Part shown: one piece after another, positions 9,201-17,836 of the stretch
How the letters are laid out: each line of letters opens with the position of its first letter
How positions within the stretch are numbered: the stretch's first letter is position 1
From: Planctomicrobium piriforme
Lineage (GTDB): Bacteria; Planctomycetota; Planctomycetia; Pirellulales; UBA1268
Direction: 5' to 3'
NCBI GenBank assembly: GCA_945869735.1
Contig: CAMBPQ010000012.1
Span: 1 to 64,000 of the forward strand
DNA length: 64,000 nucleotides
Notes under the pieces: model-generated
The model's input: the letters and a program-made list of their open reading frames with translations, nothing else
Databases searched by the model: none
Told to the model about the DNA's origin: nothing
Program-made: the position numbers and the translations under genes

Positions 9201-10015
9201 GTGGCGCCGCCGACTCTGGCCGCCGGGTCGAGCACATGCTTCGTCCGCGGATGCCTTGGGCAAAGAGGCTCGCCGGGCCGGCGTTCCTTGAGTTGGGTCG
9301 CCGCCGGGAGGCAGATGTCCTCGGGCGTGAGCCGTGACCGCCAGCGATGCCAGCCCTTGGCGATCATCGCCGGATCGTATGTTCGCGTCTCGATAAACTT
9401 CTCGACGGCATGGGCCGCGCTCAAGAACATGTAGTGCTCAAGAGGGAGCGACTCCGGGTGCATGTGCAGGCCGGAGAAGCTGACCTCATGGCCGGCGCAG
9501 TCGACGAGATTCACGGGCGTGTCCTGCCGTTTCCAGGCATTGAGGCGATGGGGAAACCTGGGAAGAAACGGGTAGTACCACCGCATGGTGTCGCGAAACC
9601 GGGGGTGGTCGTGGTCGGGCGCTTCCTGCGTGGGCGTGAACGTGAACTCCAGGAAGTTCACGGCGTTGGCCCCCGCGGCATCGGCCTCGGCGAGTGCGGC
9701 GGCGAGGGTCTGGCCGGGCTTCGCCCCCGTGCGGATTTCGTCGGCATCGTGGTGGATGAACCAGTCGGCATCGAGCGTCGCGGCGAGTTCCTGCTTGCGG
9801 GTGAGCACCCGCTGCAGGCTGAAGTATTCCGTCCGCTTGAGCGACTCCATGCCGACGAGCCCATGGCCAAGATAGCGGCGGGCGATCTCGGCGGTGTCAT
9901 CGGTCGAGCCGTTGTCGATCACGTAGGCCTCCACCCCCTGCGCGAAGAGGTGCTCGAGGCAGCCGGCGATGAAGCGGCGTTCATTGAAGACGGCGATGAG
10001 GGCGACGATTCGCAT
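9197..10015 (-). CDS. Family 2 glycosyltransferase
   Basis: 272 residues. It starts MRIVALIAVFNERRFI, continues AYVIDNGSTDDTAEIARRYL, and has a metal-binding DADWFIHHDADEI stretch; this is a GT-A fold of the Glyco_tranf_2_4 type. The C-terminal part, with HVS-like VSFSGLHMHPESL and YPFLPRFPHRLNAWK, is common in bacterial members. The start at 10015 was chosen because the upstream extension is antisense-like and lacks motifs. It is translationally coupled to the GT4-like gene downstream. Confidence 0.8.
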   Translation of the reverse strand: MRIVALIAVFNERRFIAGCLEHLFAQGVEAYVIDNGSTDDTAEIARRYLGHGLVGMESLKRTEYFSLQRVLTRKQELAATLDADWFIHHDADEIRTGAKPGQTLAAALAEADAAGANAVNFLEFTFTPTQEAPDHDHPRFRDTMRWYYPFLPRFPHRLNAWKRQDTPVNLVDCAGHEVSFSGLHMHPESLPLEHYMFLSAAHAVEKFIETRTYDPAMIAKGWHRWRSRLTPEDICLPAATQLKERRPGEPLCPRHPRTKHVLDPAARVGGAT

Positions 10016-10058
10016 GCTCGTTCCAGCGCGAGACCGGCGACTGCCGGAAAGAAGCTGA

Positions 10059-12281
10059 TTATGACAGAGCCGGCCGCGGCGCCGCACCGCCGCTTGGCGT
10101 CTCAGGGCAGTTGTCGGGTGGAAAGTCTGTGTCGAGCCGCACCCGCGCGGCCACGCCACTGCCGACCGGCGTCACGCCGAGCAGCACGAGGCCGCCCCGC
10201 TCCTCCAGCGTGCGGCCGTCGAAGGTGATGAATACGGACGCCGCGGCGTCCGACGACAGGACCACGTCGTGGAGGAGGTCGCCGGCTACGGAGAAGACGA
10301 GCCGCGCGGCCCCCGGCTCGGCCAGGCTCACGTTCACCACGAATCGGCCACCGGCGAACCGGCCGATCTCAAGGAGCAGCTCGGCCGCATTCGTCGGGCA
10401 TGCGATCGGGCCACTGAGCGGCAGGATGGGAACCGTGAGCCCACGCGCCTCGAGGCTTTGGGTGGAGGGGACAGAGCGGCGCCACTCCAGGGGCAGCCGC
10501 GCCGGCGTTGCGAGCCGCACCCGCGCCGCCTCGTCGGGATCATCGATCACGGGAAACGCAGTTCGGCCGGTTCCGAGATAGTAGTCCTCGAACTTGGCGA
10601 ACGGCTCCGATGCCGGGGGCCGCAGAAGCACCGCCGGCACGCCCAAGGCCTCTGCCAGGATGATGCCGTGCAGGGAACTGGAGACGACCAGTTCGGCCGC
10701 GAGCATCTCGCGAAGCATCACGTACAGATCGCAGTCGACGCTGCGGAAGCGACGGTCGACCGCACTGAATCGGTCGAGCCACACGGCCGTGTCTTTGTAG
10801 TGCGGGACGAGCAGCAGTCCGCGGGGCGGCGGCGATGCCCGGCGGCAGGCGGCGATTTCGTCGGGAAGGATCTCCCCCACGAGCTGGCCGGGATCAAAGA
10901 AGGGCACGTCGGGCGGCACTGCGACACCGTTTCGGGAGAGATACTCCGCCGTCAGTGGGCCACGGACCGCGCGAACCTCGATCGACGCCTTCTCAGCTTC
11001 GGTCAGGGCGAGCGGCTGATCCTTGAAGCCGCTGCCCCAGATCACGTCGCCGGGCTGGGCGCGATGAGCGATCGAGCCGGCGCCAAGGAGCCGCCGCGAG
11101 CCCTGCTCGGCATGGAGGGTGTGCATCCCAAAGAGGGCGGCGGTGAGGTGCCGCTGAAGCGAGTCGCCTACGTTACCAAACACGAAGCGACCGGAGTCGA
11201 GTTCGGCGGGAGTGCCGAGGATGGCCCGGCGAGGTTGCCAGTGGAACGTGCGCACTGCGGCCGATCTGGGCATGGGGACGGCGGGTGGTGCGTGCAGTTC
11301 GCGAACACCAGCGATGCGGGTGAGCGGCACAAGCCGCTTGAAAACATCCGCCGCGTCGTAGGTGCGATACCCGCAGGCCAAGTCGTTGATGCCATAGGTG
11401 ATCGAGAACCGGCCGATTCCCGGGCCGGCGACGAGACCCGCCGGATAGAGGCAGTGCGTTACGCGGGCGTTGAGCTTGTGATCCGGTTGCATTCGTCGCT
11501 CCTCGTCGTCGAGGGCGAACAGCGGCCATGGTCCGGCGGCCAGGGGGGCGAACGGCGCTCCGGGCTCGAGTTCCAGCATGTTGCCGGCATATTCGAAGCC
11601 GTCGTCCCCGCGGCTGCGACTCTGGAAAACGGTGACGAGACGGCCGTCGAGCATGCACGGAGACGAGCCGCCATGGAGCGGGCCGAAGGGCGAGCGGATG
11701 TGGTCGGCCAGCCAGTCGTGCCGCCAGGCGGGCTCGCAGACGAGGCGGCCTTCGACGAACGTGCAGGCCAGGATCTCGAGCGGGTCGAGCGTGTAGATCG
11801 CGAACAGCCGGTCGCCGCAGGGAAAGAATCCCCAGTTTTTCTCGATCAAGCGTCGGCCTGTCGGCAGGTGCACCGGCAGCGGAGCCGCGGTCGGCCGGCC
11901 CGCGTCGTTGACCTCGACCACGAACAGTTCGTTGGGTCGTCGGCTGTGGCCCGTGTTGAAGGTGACGAACTGTTTGCCTTGAAACGAGAACGCTCGCGGG
12001 TCGGCGACCCAGGCCGGCGCTTCACCCCGCGCCGCCAGTTCCGCCGTCCAGTCGACGGGCACACCGATGGGCCGAAAGTCTTCCGCAAGTTCGCAGCGAA
12101 ACACCCGCCGCGTTCCGTCGGCCGACACGCCACGAAACAAGCAGACAACGCCGGTGGAGGAACGGAAGACGGTCGGGTTGAAGAGATGATCGCAGGCCGC
12201 GGCAGGGGCCGCGAATGAGAGCAGTCCCGCGGAGGCCGGACCGGGCAGGGGCAGTGATGAGAAAGGCATCGTGGCGGCCAT
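10059..12281 (-). CDS. Propeller-domain and polysaccharide pyruvyl transferase fusion
   Basis: 740 residues. Residues about 1-350 resemble a five-bladed glycosidase-type propeller: repeated blades include AWVADPRAFSFQGKQFV, LIEKNWGFFPCGDRLFAIY, GPLHGGSSPCMLDGRLV and YGINDLACGYRTYD, similar in layout to GH130/GT108-like proteins. That assignment is an inference. Residues about 390-640 are a pyruvyl transferase domain with FVFGNVGDSLQRHL, VRAVRGPLTAEYL and SSSLHGIILAEALGVPAVLL. A further C-terminal region of about 100 residues is beta-rich and unrecognised. The ATG at 12281 is preferred; a second ATG is at 12269. It lies 31 bp after the GT34 gene. Confidence 0.75.
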   Translation of the reverse strand: MAATMPFSSLPLPGPASAGLLSFAAPAAACDHLFNPTVFRSSTGVVCLFRGVSADGTRRVFRCELAEDFRPIGVPVDWTAELAARGEAPAWVADPRAFSFQGKQFVTFNTGHSRRPNELFVVEVNDAGRPTAAPLPVHLPTGRRLIEKNWGFFPCGDRLFAIYTLDPLEILACTFVEGRLVCEPAWRHDWLADHIRSPFGPLHGGSSPCMLDGRLVTVFQSRSRGDDGFEYAGNMLELEPGAPFAPLAAGPWPLFALDDEERRMQPDHKLNARVTHCLYPAGLVAGPGIGRFSITYGINDLACGYRTYDAADVFKRLVPLTRIAGVRELHAPPAVPMPRSAAVRTFHWQPRRAILGTPAELDSGRFVFGNVGDSLQRHLTAALFGMHTLHAEQGSRRLLGAGSIAHRAQPGDVIWGSGFKDQPLALTEAEKASIEVRAVRGPLTAEYLSRNGVAVPPDVPFFDPGQLVGEILPDEIAACRRASPPPRGLLLVPHYKDTAVWLDRFSAVDRRFRSVDCDLYVMLREMLAAELVVSSSLHGIILAEALGVPAVLLRPPASEPFAKFEDYYLGTGRTAFPVIDDPDEAARVRLATPARLPLEWRRSVPSTQSLEARGLTVPILPLSGPIACPTNAAELLLEIGRFAGGRFVVNVSLAEPGAARLVFSVAGDLLHDVVLSSDAAASVFITFDGRTLEERGGLVLLGVTPVGSGVAARVRLDTDFPPDNCPETPSGGAAPRPALS

Positions 12282-12312
12282 CGGCGTGGCGGCTCCCGGC
12301 CGCGGTTCACAG

Positions 12313-13026
12313 TCACACCGACTCGTCGGACTTGGTGGGCTCGACGATCCGTAGCTGTGAGAGCCAACTTTCCGGCGTGAGGTAGCGGTTTGCGCTGAGT
12401 CGCGTGGCGAACTCCTCCATCGACTGCTGCTTGGTGCGGCCCGCGAAGTGGACGAGAAAATGCTCGTCGAGCGACGCACGGTACTCGAAATCCCGGTTGT
12501 TGAAGCAGTTGTGGTCGAGGATGCGGCAGAAGTTGCCGCCAAACCGTGGATCGGTCTCGACGAGGTGCACCATGGCGTCCTGCTCGCTGCGGGTGAAGTA
12601 GCCCAGGTCGTCACGCCACGCCGCCTTCACGGCCGCGAGATCGACCGCCAGCACTCCGCGGAGGAAATCATGGCCCCGGGGTGTGTTTCTCAGGAGGAAC
12701 GATCCCGACGTGAACTTCGTGAACAGGGTCTTCGTCGAGGGGCTCTTGCAGATCACCAACTCGGCGTCCGGGGCGGCCTCAAGGAATCGCGTCAGTGGAA
12801 TGCGAAAGTCGGTGAAGTAGGCGTCGTCGTCGATCCAGAAAATCCAGTCGAACGGGTCGAAGTAGCGGAGGATCGTCTCGATCTTGCTGAAGTAACGCCG
12901 TCGGTCGCGCTCCGGAGAGCTGTTGAAGATGTACTGGTAGCCGTGGCAGTCGGCGTAGCACTTGTGATTGATCTGCGAGTTGAAGCGGACGCCGGGATAG
13001 TGTCCCGAGAGGATTCCAAGCTTCAT
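12313..13026 (-). CDS. Glycosyltransferase family 34-like (GMA12/MNN10 type)
   Basis: 237 residues. FDPFDWIFWIDDDAYFTDF carries the DxD metal-binding motif, and LITH-like GSFLLRNTPRGHDFL plus SEQDAMVHLV match the galactosyl transferase GMA12/MNN10 pattern. HFAGRTKQQSMEEFA near the C-terminus fits the conserved HFAG motif. First gene of the leftward glycan run; the upstream 430 bp separates it from a divergent sigma-54-type unit. Confidence 0.82.
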   Translation of the reverse strand: MKLGILSGHYPGVRFNSQINHKCYADCHGYQYIFNSSPERDRRRYFSKIETILRYFDPFDWIFWIDDDAYFTDFRIPLTRFLEAAPDAELVICKSPSTKTLFTKFTSGSFLLRNTPRGHDFLRGVLAVDLAAVKAAWRDDLGYFTRSEQDAMVHLVETDPRFGGNFCRILDHNCFNNRDFEYRASLDEHFLVHFAGRTKQQSMEEFATRLSANRYLTPESWLSQLRIVEPTKSDESV

Positions 13027-13342
13027 GTCGACCCTCGTGTCCTGTTCCGTGTTCGTGCGTTGCCCACGGGCCAGGAAAGATTAGGGGGCCGCGTGAGGAT
13101 GCTTCAAGGCCCGGGCCCATTTGCCCCACCATGCTGGTGAGCCCTCATCGGGACGGTGAGGAGCCGCGCAAAGCCCTGGAAAACAGCTGTTTCCCAACGC
13201 TGGACCGGCTTTTTCGCGAGCCGAGGGGCACCAGTGTGGTGAGGCCCGCCGCATGCCTGCAACCGACGGCAAAAAAGTTTTTTAGCGGTTTTGAACCGTG
13301 ATTTTGGCCTCGTTTTGCGAGCCGCACGTTCGTCGCGGCGAT
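13027..13342. other. Intergenic region without recognisable gene
   Basis: This stretch lies upstream of the leftward GT34 gene and the rightward receiver-like gene. It contains an A6-G-T6 palindromic run around 13272-13286. Reading frames through it show no family features. It must carry the promoter of the leftward glycan genes, but I cannot point to a convincing sigma-70 site. Confidence 0.4.
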
Positions 13343-13360
13343 TTGGCACGCGGACTGCAA
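13343..13360 (+). promoter_or_regulatory. Sigma-54 (RpoN) promoter, -24/-12 elements
   Basis: TTGGCACGCGGACTGCAA matches the YTGGCACGrNNNTTGCW consensus except for C in place of the first T of the -12 box and C at the r position. The invariant GG (13345-13346) and GC (13357-13358) are 12 bp apart, as required. The predicted start near 13370 gives a 5' leader of about 90 nt before the receiver-like gene. An enhancer-binding activator would be needed; none is encoded in the window. Confidence 0.72.
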
Positions 13361-13447
13361 CTGATCCCTCTTGTCGCGAGCGATCGCGGATGCCTGACGG
13401 CGAAGGCCGTGCATCACGAGATCGCCCGTGTTCGTTCGGTCGCAAAT

Positions 13448-13456
13448 AAGGAGGTG
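13448..13456 (+). promoter_or_regulatory. Strong ribosome-binding site
   Basis: AAGGAGGTG, a near-perfect anti-16S match, lies four bases before the ATG at 13461 and fixes the start of the receiver-like gene. It is much stronger than the average leader in this window. Confidence 0.8.
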
Positions 13457-13460
13457 TGAA

Positions 13461-13946
13461 ATGATGGTTGTTGCCGTTGGGATCACGTCGGATGAAGTGC
13501 GGTCGCTGGCGAGTCAGGCTCCCGCGTTCCGTGCCGCACGTGGTTCGGTGCTCAAGAGCCTTGTGGTGTCGGGCGACGCGGTCCTTCGTGGCCGGCTCGG
13601 CACGATGTCCGAACTCGGTGGATTTTCCGCCTGCGACATGCCCGCCGATGCCTCCGACTTCAGGTCGGTGATCGATGGGGACTACCAGCTTGTGATCGTC
13701 GACATCGCCCGTCCGTTGGGCGATCGCGTCAGTGACACGGTGGAGATCGCCGAAGAGTTCGCCGGCCGGCCCGGCACGCTGCTGGTGGTCTGCGGATCTG
13801 ACGACAGCGTTGACGAGGAACTCTGGGCCCGCCAACTCGGTGCCTGGGTCTACCTGCCGGGTGTTTCGGGTGGCGACGCCCTCATGTCGCTGTTCGCCGA
13901 GGCCCGCCGAGTCGCCGAACGTCGGGGTGTCTTTCAGTACGTCTGA
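13461..13946 (+). CDS. Degenerate response-regulator receiver-like protein
   Basis: 161 residues. The alternating pattern YQLVIVDIARPLG, TLLVVCGSDDS and GAWVYLPGVSGGDALMSL resembles beta3, beta4 and beta5 of a receiver domain. The Asp of VDI could be the acceptor, but the Lys after beta5 is missing (YLPG instead of YLxKP). There is no output domain. A signalling or scaffold role is inferred only. Preceded by a sigma-54 promoter and a very strong Shine-Dalgarno sequence; followed at 14097 by the PEP-CTERM gene, probably in the same transcript. Confidence 0.6.
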   Translation: MMVVAVGITSDEVRSLASQAPAFRAARGSVLKSLVVSGDAVLRGRLGTMSELGGFSACDMPADASDFRSVIDGDYQLVIVDIARPLGDRVSDTVEIAEEFAGRPGTLLVVCGSDDSVDEELWARQLGAWVYLPGVSGGDALMSLFAEARRVAERRGVFQYV

Positions 13947-14096
13947 GGATCGAGCGCGGCTCATGCCGCGTCGGTCCGCCAAGGAATCGTGAGCGAGTGA
14001 ATCAAGTGTCCGTTTCCGGCCGTTCGGTCGGCGGACGAGCGTGAATCGGAAGTCATCAAAACGCCCCTCAGGGCTCAAAAGCGAAGGAACAGTGTC

Positions 14097-15350
14097 ATGA
14101 GCGCAGTTGTGGAATCCCATCGTAACGATTTGGATGTGAGCTATGCGGTCGACTTCAGTCGAGATCGCGAGCCAGTCAAGCAGCGGAGCCGGTTCCCCGA
14201 ATATCGCCGCACGGGCAGTGCCCCGGCCCGGGTGAACGGCATGCACTGTCGCCGCAGCAAGCGGTGGACGTGGGGCAGCGGCCGCGGAGCCCGGATGCAG
14301 AACGCGAGGGCCTTTGCCGGCTGTCTCGCCGTCGCCCTCGCGAGCGTCTCCGCCAGCGTACTGGGCGTGACGATCGATTACGCTCCGGTCAATAACGCGG
14401 GTAACCCTGCCAACCCCGCCACGGGCCTTGGAGCTGTCTCGAGTTTGTTCAACATCTCAAAGTACGAGACGACGAACTCCCAATACGCCGACTTTTTAAA
14501 TAGCGTGGATGCTGCGGGCACCAACCCCAACTCTGTCTACCAGCCGTCGGCCGTCACCAGCGGAACGACGTTCTTTAACCCGATCACCTTCAACGCGGGC
14601 GCATCGAGTGGGGCGAAATATTCGGTCGGCGGGGGCAACGCCACCAAAGGAGTGACGTTTGTGAGCTGGTTCTCAGCGGCTCGGTTCGCCAACTGGCTCA
14701 ACAATGGCCAGCAGTCAAGCTCTGCCTCAATGGAAACTGGTGCCTACACGCTCAGCAACCAGACCTCCGGGGCAGCCGTCGCTCGCAATCCTGGCGCCAG
14801 CGTCTTTCTGCCAAATGCCGACGAATGGACCAAGGCGACCTTCTTCAACGCCGCGACGGTCAACTATCGACAGTTTCCGTACAAGGGTGGCGGCACGGCT
14901 CCGACCGCCGTCACCTCGGGCACCGGGGTGTTGGGGACAAACGTCGCCAACTACGGTGCGGCTCAGGGCCAGACGACCGGCCTGACTAACGTCGGCCTCT
15001 ACGCCAACGCGAAGTCGTGGTACGGCCTCTACGACGCCTTCGGCAACGCCGGCGAGTTCACCGAGACTGCCAGTGCCACCTCCCCAGCCGACCGGGTGAT
15101 GTTGCTCGGCTCGAGCTGGCGGCTCGGAACGGGTGGCGTCGGGAGCTGGACGTCGAACACGGCCTCCAACACTTACCTCACCAGCAACTTCTCGGATTCG
15201 ATGGGCTTCCGCGTCGCAGCGGTCCCCGAGCCGGCCACGATCGCCCTCGCTGGAGTGGGAATCGTGAGTCTGGCGGGCCTCGACTGGCTGAAGCGGCGGA
15301 AGCGGAAGGCTGTCGCCCAGCAGGCCTCCGTCTCCCAGATCACTGCCTAG
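14097..15350 (+). CDS. Exported SUMF1-fold protein with PEP-CTERM anchor
   Basis: 417 residues from 14097. A signal peptide (FAGCLAVALASVSASVLG) sits at residues about 73-90, so translation may really begin at 14241 or 14295; the 14097 start has a GAAGGA site. Residues about 95-375 follow the formylglycine-generating-enzyme fold (SKYETTNSQYADFL, VSWFSAARFANWL, FLPNADEWTKATFF, GNAGEFTE, LLGSSWRLG, SMGFRVAAV). The mature part has no cysteine, so sulfatase-activating chemistry is unlikely. The C-terminus VPEPATIALAGVGIVSL plus LKRRKRK is a PEP-CTERM signal for exosortase processing. No exosortase gene is in the window. Confidence 0.85.
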   Translation: MSAVVESHRNDLDVSYAVDFSRDREPVKQRSRFPEYRRTGSAPARVNGMHCRRSKRWTWGSGRGARMQNARAFAGCLAVALASVSASVLGVTIDYAPVNNAGNPANPATGLGAVSSLFNISKYETTNSQYADFLNSVDAAGTNPNSVYQPSAVTSGTTFFNPITFNAGASSGAKYSVGGGNATKGVTFVSWFSAARFANWLNNGQQSSSASMETGAYTLSNQTSGAAVARNPGASVFLPNADEWTKATFFNAATVNYRQFPYKGGGTAPTAVTSGTGVLGTNVANYGAAQGQTTGLTNVGLYANAKSWYGLYDAFGNAGEFTETASATSPADRVMLLGSSWRLGTGGVGSWTSNTASNTYLTSNFSDSMGFRVAAVPEPATIALAGVGIVSLAGLDWLKRRKRKAVAQQASVSQITA

Positions 15351-15381
15351 TTGGCACGTCTTGAATATCCGGACAATCGAG

Positions 15382-15416
15382 CCCCGCCCCTCGCCCACGC
15401 GAGGGGCGGGGTTTTT
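15382..15416 (+). terminator. Rho-independent terminator
   Basis: A perfect 13-bp GC-rich stem (15382-15394 pairing with 15399-15411) with a 4-nt loop, followed by TTTTT at 15412-15416. It closes the receiver-like/PEP-CTERM unit 31 bp after the stop codon. It is the clearest intrinsic terminator in the window. Confidence 0.9.
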
Positions 15417-15486
15417 CGTGCGCGAACGGGCAACGCAGCCGGGGCGGCGATTGACCTGCCGCTGATGGCGGTGTTAGGGTCGGCTT

Positions 15487-17697
15487 ATGCCTGAATCCAA
15501 CGACCCAACCGGCCCGGATTCGCGGTTCGCCGGCCCTCCTTCGCGTGGGCAGAAGAGCGCCGACGACGCGACCGTGATCTCCCGCGGCGAGCCGGCCGCT
15601 GCATCCTGGAGCGGCTCAGCCAGCCCGCTGGCCGGCGGACCCGCCACCTCCACCGAGATCGGCCGGTTGCTCGAGGGATCGATGCTCGGGCCGTATCGGC
15701 TCGACCGGTTTATCGGTGGCGGCGGCATGGGGGCGGTGTTTCGCGCGCTCGACACGACGCTTGATCGGGTCGTCGCCGTCAAGGTTCTCGCCGGCCGGCA
15801 GGGCGACGACGAGGAGATGCTCAAGCGGTTTCGAAACGAGGCCCAGTCGGCGGCCCGACTCGACCACGAGAACATCGGGCGGGTGCACGCGGTCGGCAGC
15901 AACGGGGGCTGGCACTACATCGTCTTCGAGTTCATCGAAGGCACCAACCTCCGCGACCTCGTCCGTGAGGAGGGACCGTTTGACCTAACGCGAGTTGTCG
16001 ATGTGGCGATCCAGGTTGCCGATGCGCTGGAGCACGCCTCCGAGCGCGACGTGGTGCACCGTGACATCAAGCCATCCAACATCGTGATCACCCCGACGGG
16101 CCGGGCACGCATCGTCGACATGGGCCTGGCGCGTCTGCATCACGTAGCGGACGACCGTGATCTCACGGTCAGCGGCATGACGCTGGGAACATTCGATTAC
16201 ATTTCCCCCGAGCAGGCCCGCGACCCCCGCGCCGCCGATGTCCGCAGCGATCTCTACTCGCTCGGCTGCACGATTTTTTTCATGCTTGCGGGTCGACCCC
16301 CGTTCGCCGAAGGCACCATGGTGCAGAAACTCCTGCAGCATCAGCAGGCCGCCCCTCCACCGCTTTGCGAGGTGCGGCCCGACGTGCCCCAGCAGTTCGC
16401 CGACATCGTGTCGCGGCTGATGGAGAAAGATCCACTCGATCGCTACCAGCGGCCGGCCGTGCTCGTCGCCGACCTGGTCGCCTTCGCGGACGACCACCGG
16501 CTCGCGCTGGCACAGCCGCGGACCTTTCAGGTGGCGGCCGTGCCAGCGCTACGGCCGCTCGACACGCGACTGACGTGGCTGCTGCCCCTCGTGGGCTTGG
16601 CCGCGGTGGTGGGGCTGATGTGGATGCGGGCATCGGCCGATCGGCGCCGCGCCGCACAGGGCGACACCGCCGAGCGGGTGGCCGCGGACGCGCCGCCCGC
16701 TGCAGACTTCGTGCGGGTGGTCGCCACGCCAACCTTGCCCGGCGACGTTGCCACGCTAGGCGAAGCGATTCGTCTGGTCGCGGACGGCGGGGTGATCGAG
16801 TTGGCGGATGACAGCGAGCGGCGGCAGCCACCGGTGTCGCTCGAGCGAAAGCGGCTGACGATTCGCGGCGCGGCTGGTGCTCGCCCCGTCGTCGCCTTCA
16901 CCGGCGTTCAGCCCGCGGGGGATGGGTGGCAGGCGGCCTGTTCGATCGGCGATGGGGAACTCACGATCAGCGGCGTCACGCTGAGGCTGGTCGGGGAGCC
17001 GTCAGACGGTGCGCCGTCGGCCCTCTTTGCCGTCGGTTCCGGAAGGCTTGTCTGCGACGACGTGGTGCTTCGCATGCCCGGATCTCCGGAGGATGGTGGC
17101 ACCATGATTCGCCGGGGGCGGAACGCGTTTATCGCAGTCTCCTTGGCCGCCGGTCAGTCCGGGGCCGCGTGCGCGGTGCTGTTGGGCAGTTGCCGTGCCG
17201 CCGGGGATGCGGTCCTCCTCGACGCAGCAGCCGAGGAGGCGGGCAGGATCGTGCTCCGGTGGACGGGGGGCGCGCTGGTCACGCCACGCCGATTGCTCGT
17301 CGCCGAAGGTGCGCGGAGCGGTGCAGGTCTCGACATCGCCTGCGATCTCACTGACGTCGCTGTGGCCTGTGGTGAAGGTGTGGCGGCGCTTCGTGACTCG
17401 CCCGCACACCCGGTCGCCCCGCGACTGGAGTTTCGGGCCAGCGACTGCAGGTTCGTCGTCGGCGGTGCCCAGCCGTTCGTCGAACAAGCGGGGCGCGGCA
17501 ACGCCGACGACTACCGAGCTGCGTGCGTCTGGCTCGACGAGCAGGGGCGTTACGAGGGGGCCGGGGTATTTCATCGGATCGACGCGGCCGACGGGCGGAT
17601 CGACATCGATTTTTCCGATCTCGAACCAGAGTTGGTGCACGAGCCGCGCGCTGGCCGCCCGCCCGACCCGGCCGCATGGAACAGTTGGGGGAGTTGA
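15487..17697 (+). CDS. Transmembrane Ser/Thr protein kinase
   Basis: 736 residues. The kinase domain covers about residues 65-340: GGGGMGAVF glycine loop, VAVKVL lysine, HRDIKPSN catalytic loop, DMG in place of DFG (common in planctomycete kinases), and YISPEQARD. A membrane segment follows at about 360-378 (LTWLLPLVGLAAVVGLMWM). The remaining about 350 residues would be outside the cytoplasm and show repeated short beta-strand patterns (VIELADD, LTIRGAAGARPVVAF, LTISGVTL) suggestive of a right-handed beta helix. It is probably a receptor kinase; ligand unknown. Confidence 0.88.
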   Translation: MPESNDPTGPDSRFAGPPSRGQKSADDATVISRGEPAAASWSGSASPLAGGPATSTEIGRLLEGSMLGPYRLDRFIGGGGMGAVFRALDTTLDRVVAVKVLAGRQGDDEEMLKRFRNEAQSAARLDHENIGRVHAVGSNGGWHYIVFEFIEGTNLRDLVREEGPFDLTRVVDVAIQVADALEHASERDVVHRDIKPSNIVITPTGRARIVDMGLARLHHVADDRDLTVSGMTLGTFDYISPEQARDPRAADVRSDLYSLGCTIFFMLAGRPPFAEGTMVQKLLQHQQAAPPPLCEVRPDVPQQFADIVSRLMEKDPLDRYQRPAVLVADLVAFADDHRLALAQPRTFQVAAVPALRPLDTRLTWLLPLVGLAAVVGLMWMRASADRRRAAQGDTAERVAADAPPAADFVRVVATPTLPGDVATLGEAIRLVADGGVIELADDSERRQPPVSLERKRLTIRGAAGARPVVAFTGVQPAGDGWQAACSIGDGELTISGVTLRLVGEPSDGAPSALFAVGSGRLVCDDVVLRMPGSPEDGGTMIRRGRNAFIAVSLAAGQSGAACAVLLGSCRAAGDAVLLDAAAEEAGRIVLRWTGGALVTPRRLLVAEGARSGAGLDIACDLTDVAVACGEGVAALRDSPAHPVAPRLEFRASDCRFVVGGAQPFVEQAGRGNADDYRAACVWLDEQGRYEGAGVFHRIDAADGRIDIDFSDLEPELVHEPRAGRPPDPAAWNSWGS

Positions 17698-17836
17698 ACC
17701 GTCTCCGTCGGCCGCCGTTCCGCGCCGCCATGTACGATTGCTTGACGCTGGCGATGCGGCGTTGTCTAGTGTGATGGTCGGCGAATGGACGACCCGCTCG
17801 AGGGTGTCCTGCTGGCAATCCTCCCGGAGTTGTTCG

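Noticed and set aside
10269-12218. Open frame of 649 codons on the plus strand
   Set aside because: It is opposite the pyruvyl transferase fusion gene and shows no family pattern.
13104-14246. Open frame of 380 codons on the minus strand
   Set aside because: It crosses the sigma-54 promoter and the receiver-like gene in reverse; no motif, and the rightward genes have strong ribosome-binding sites.
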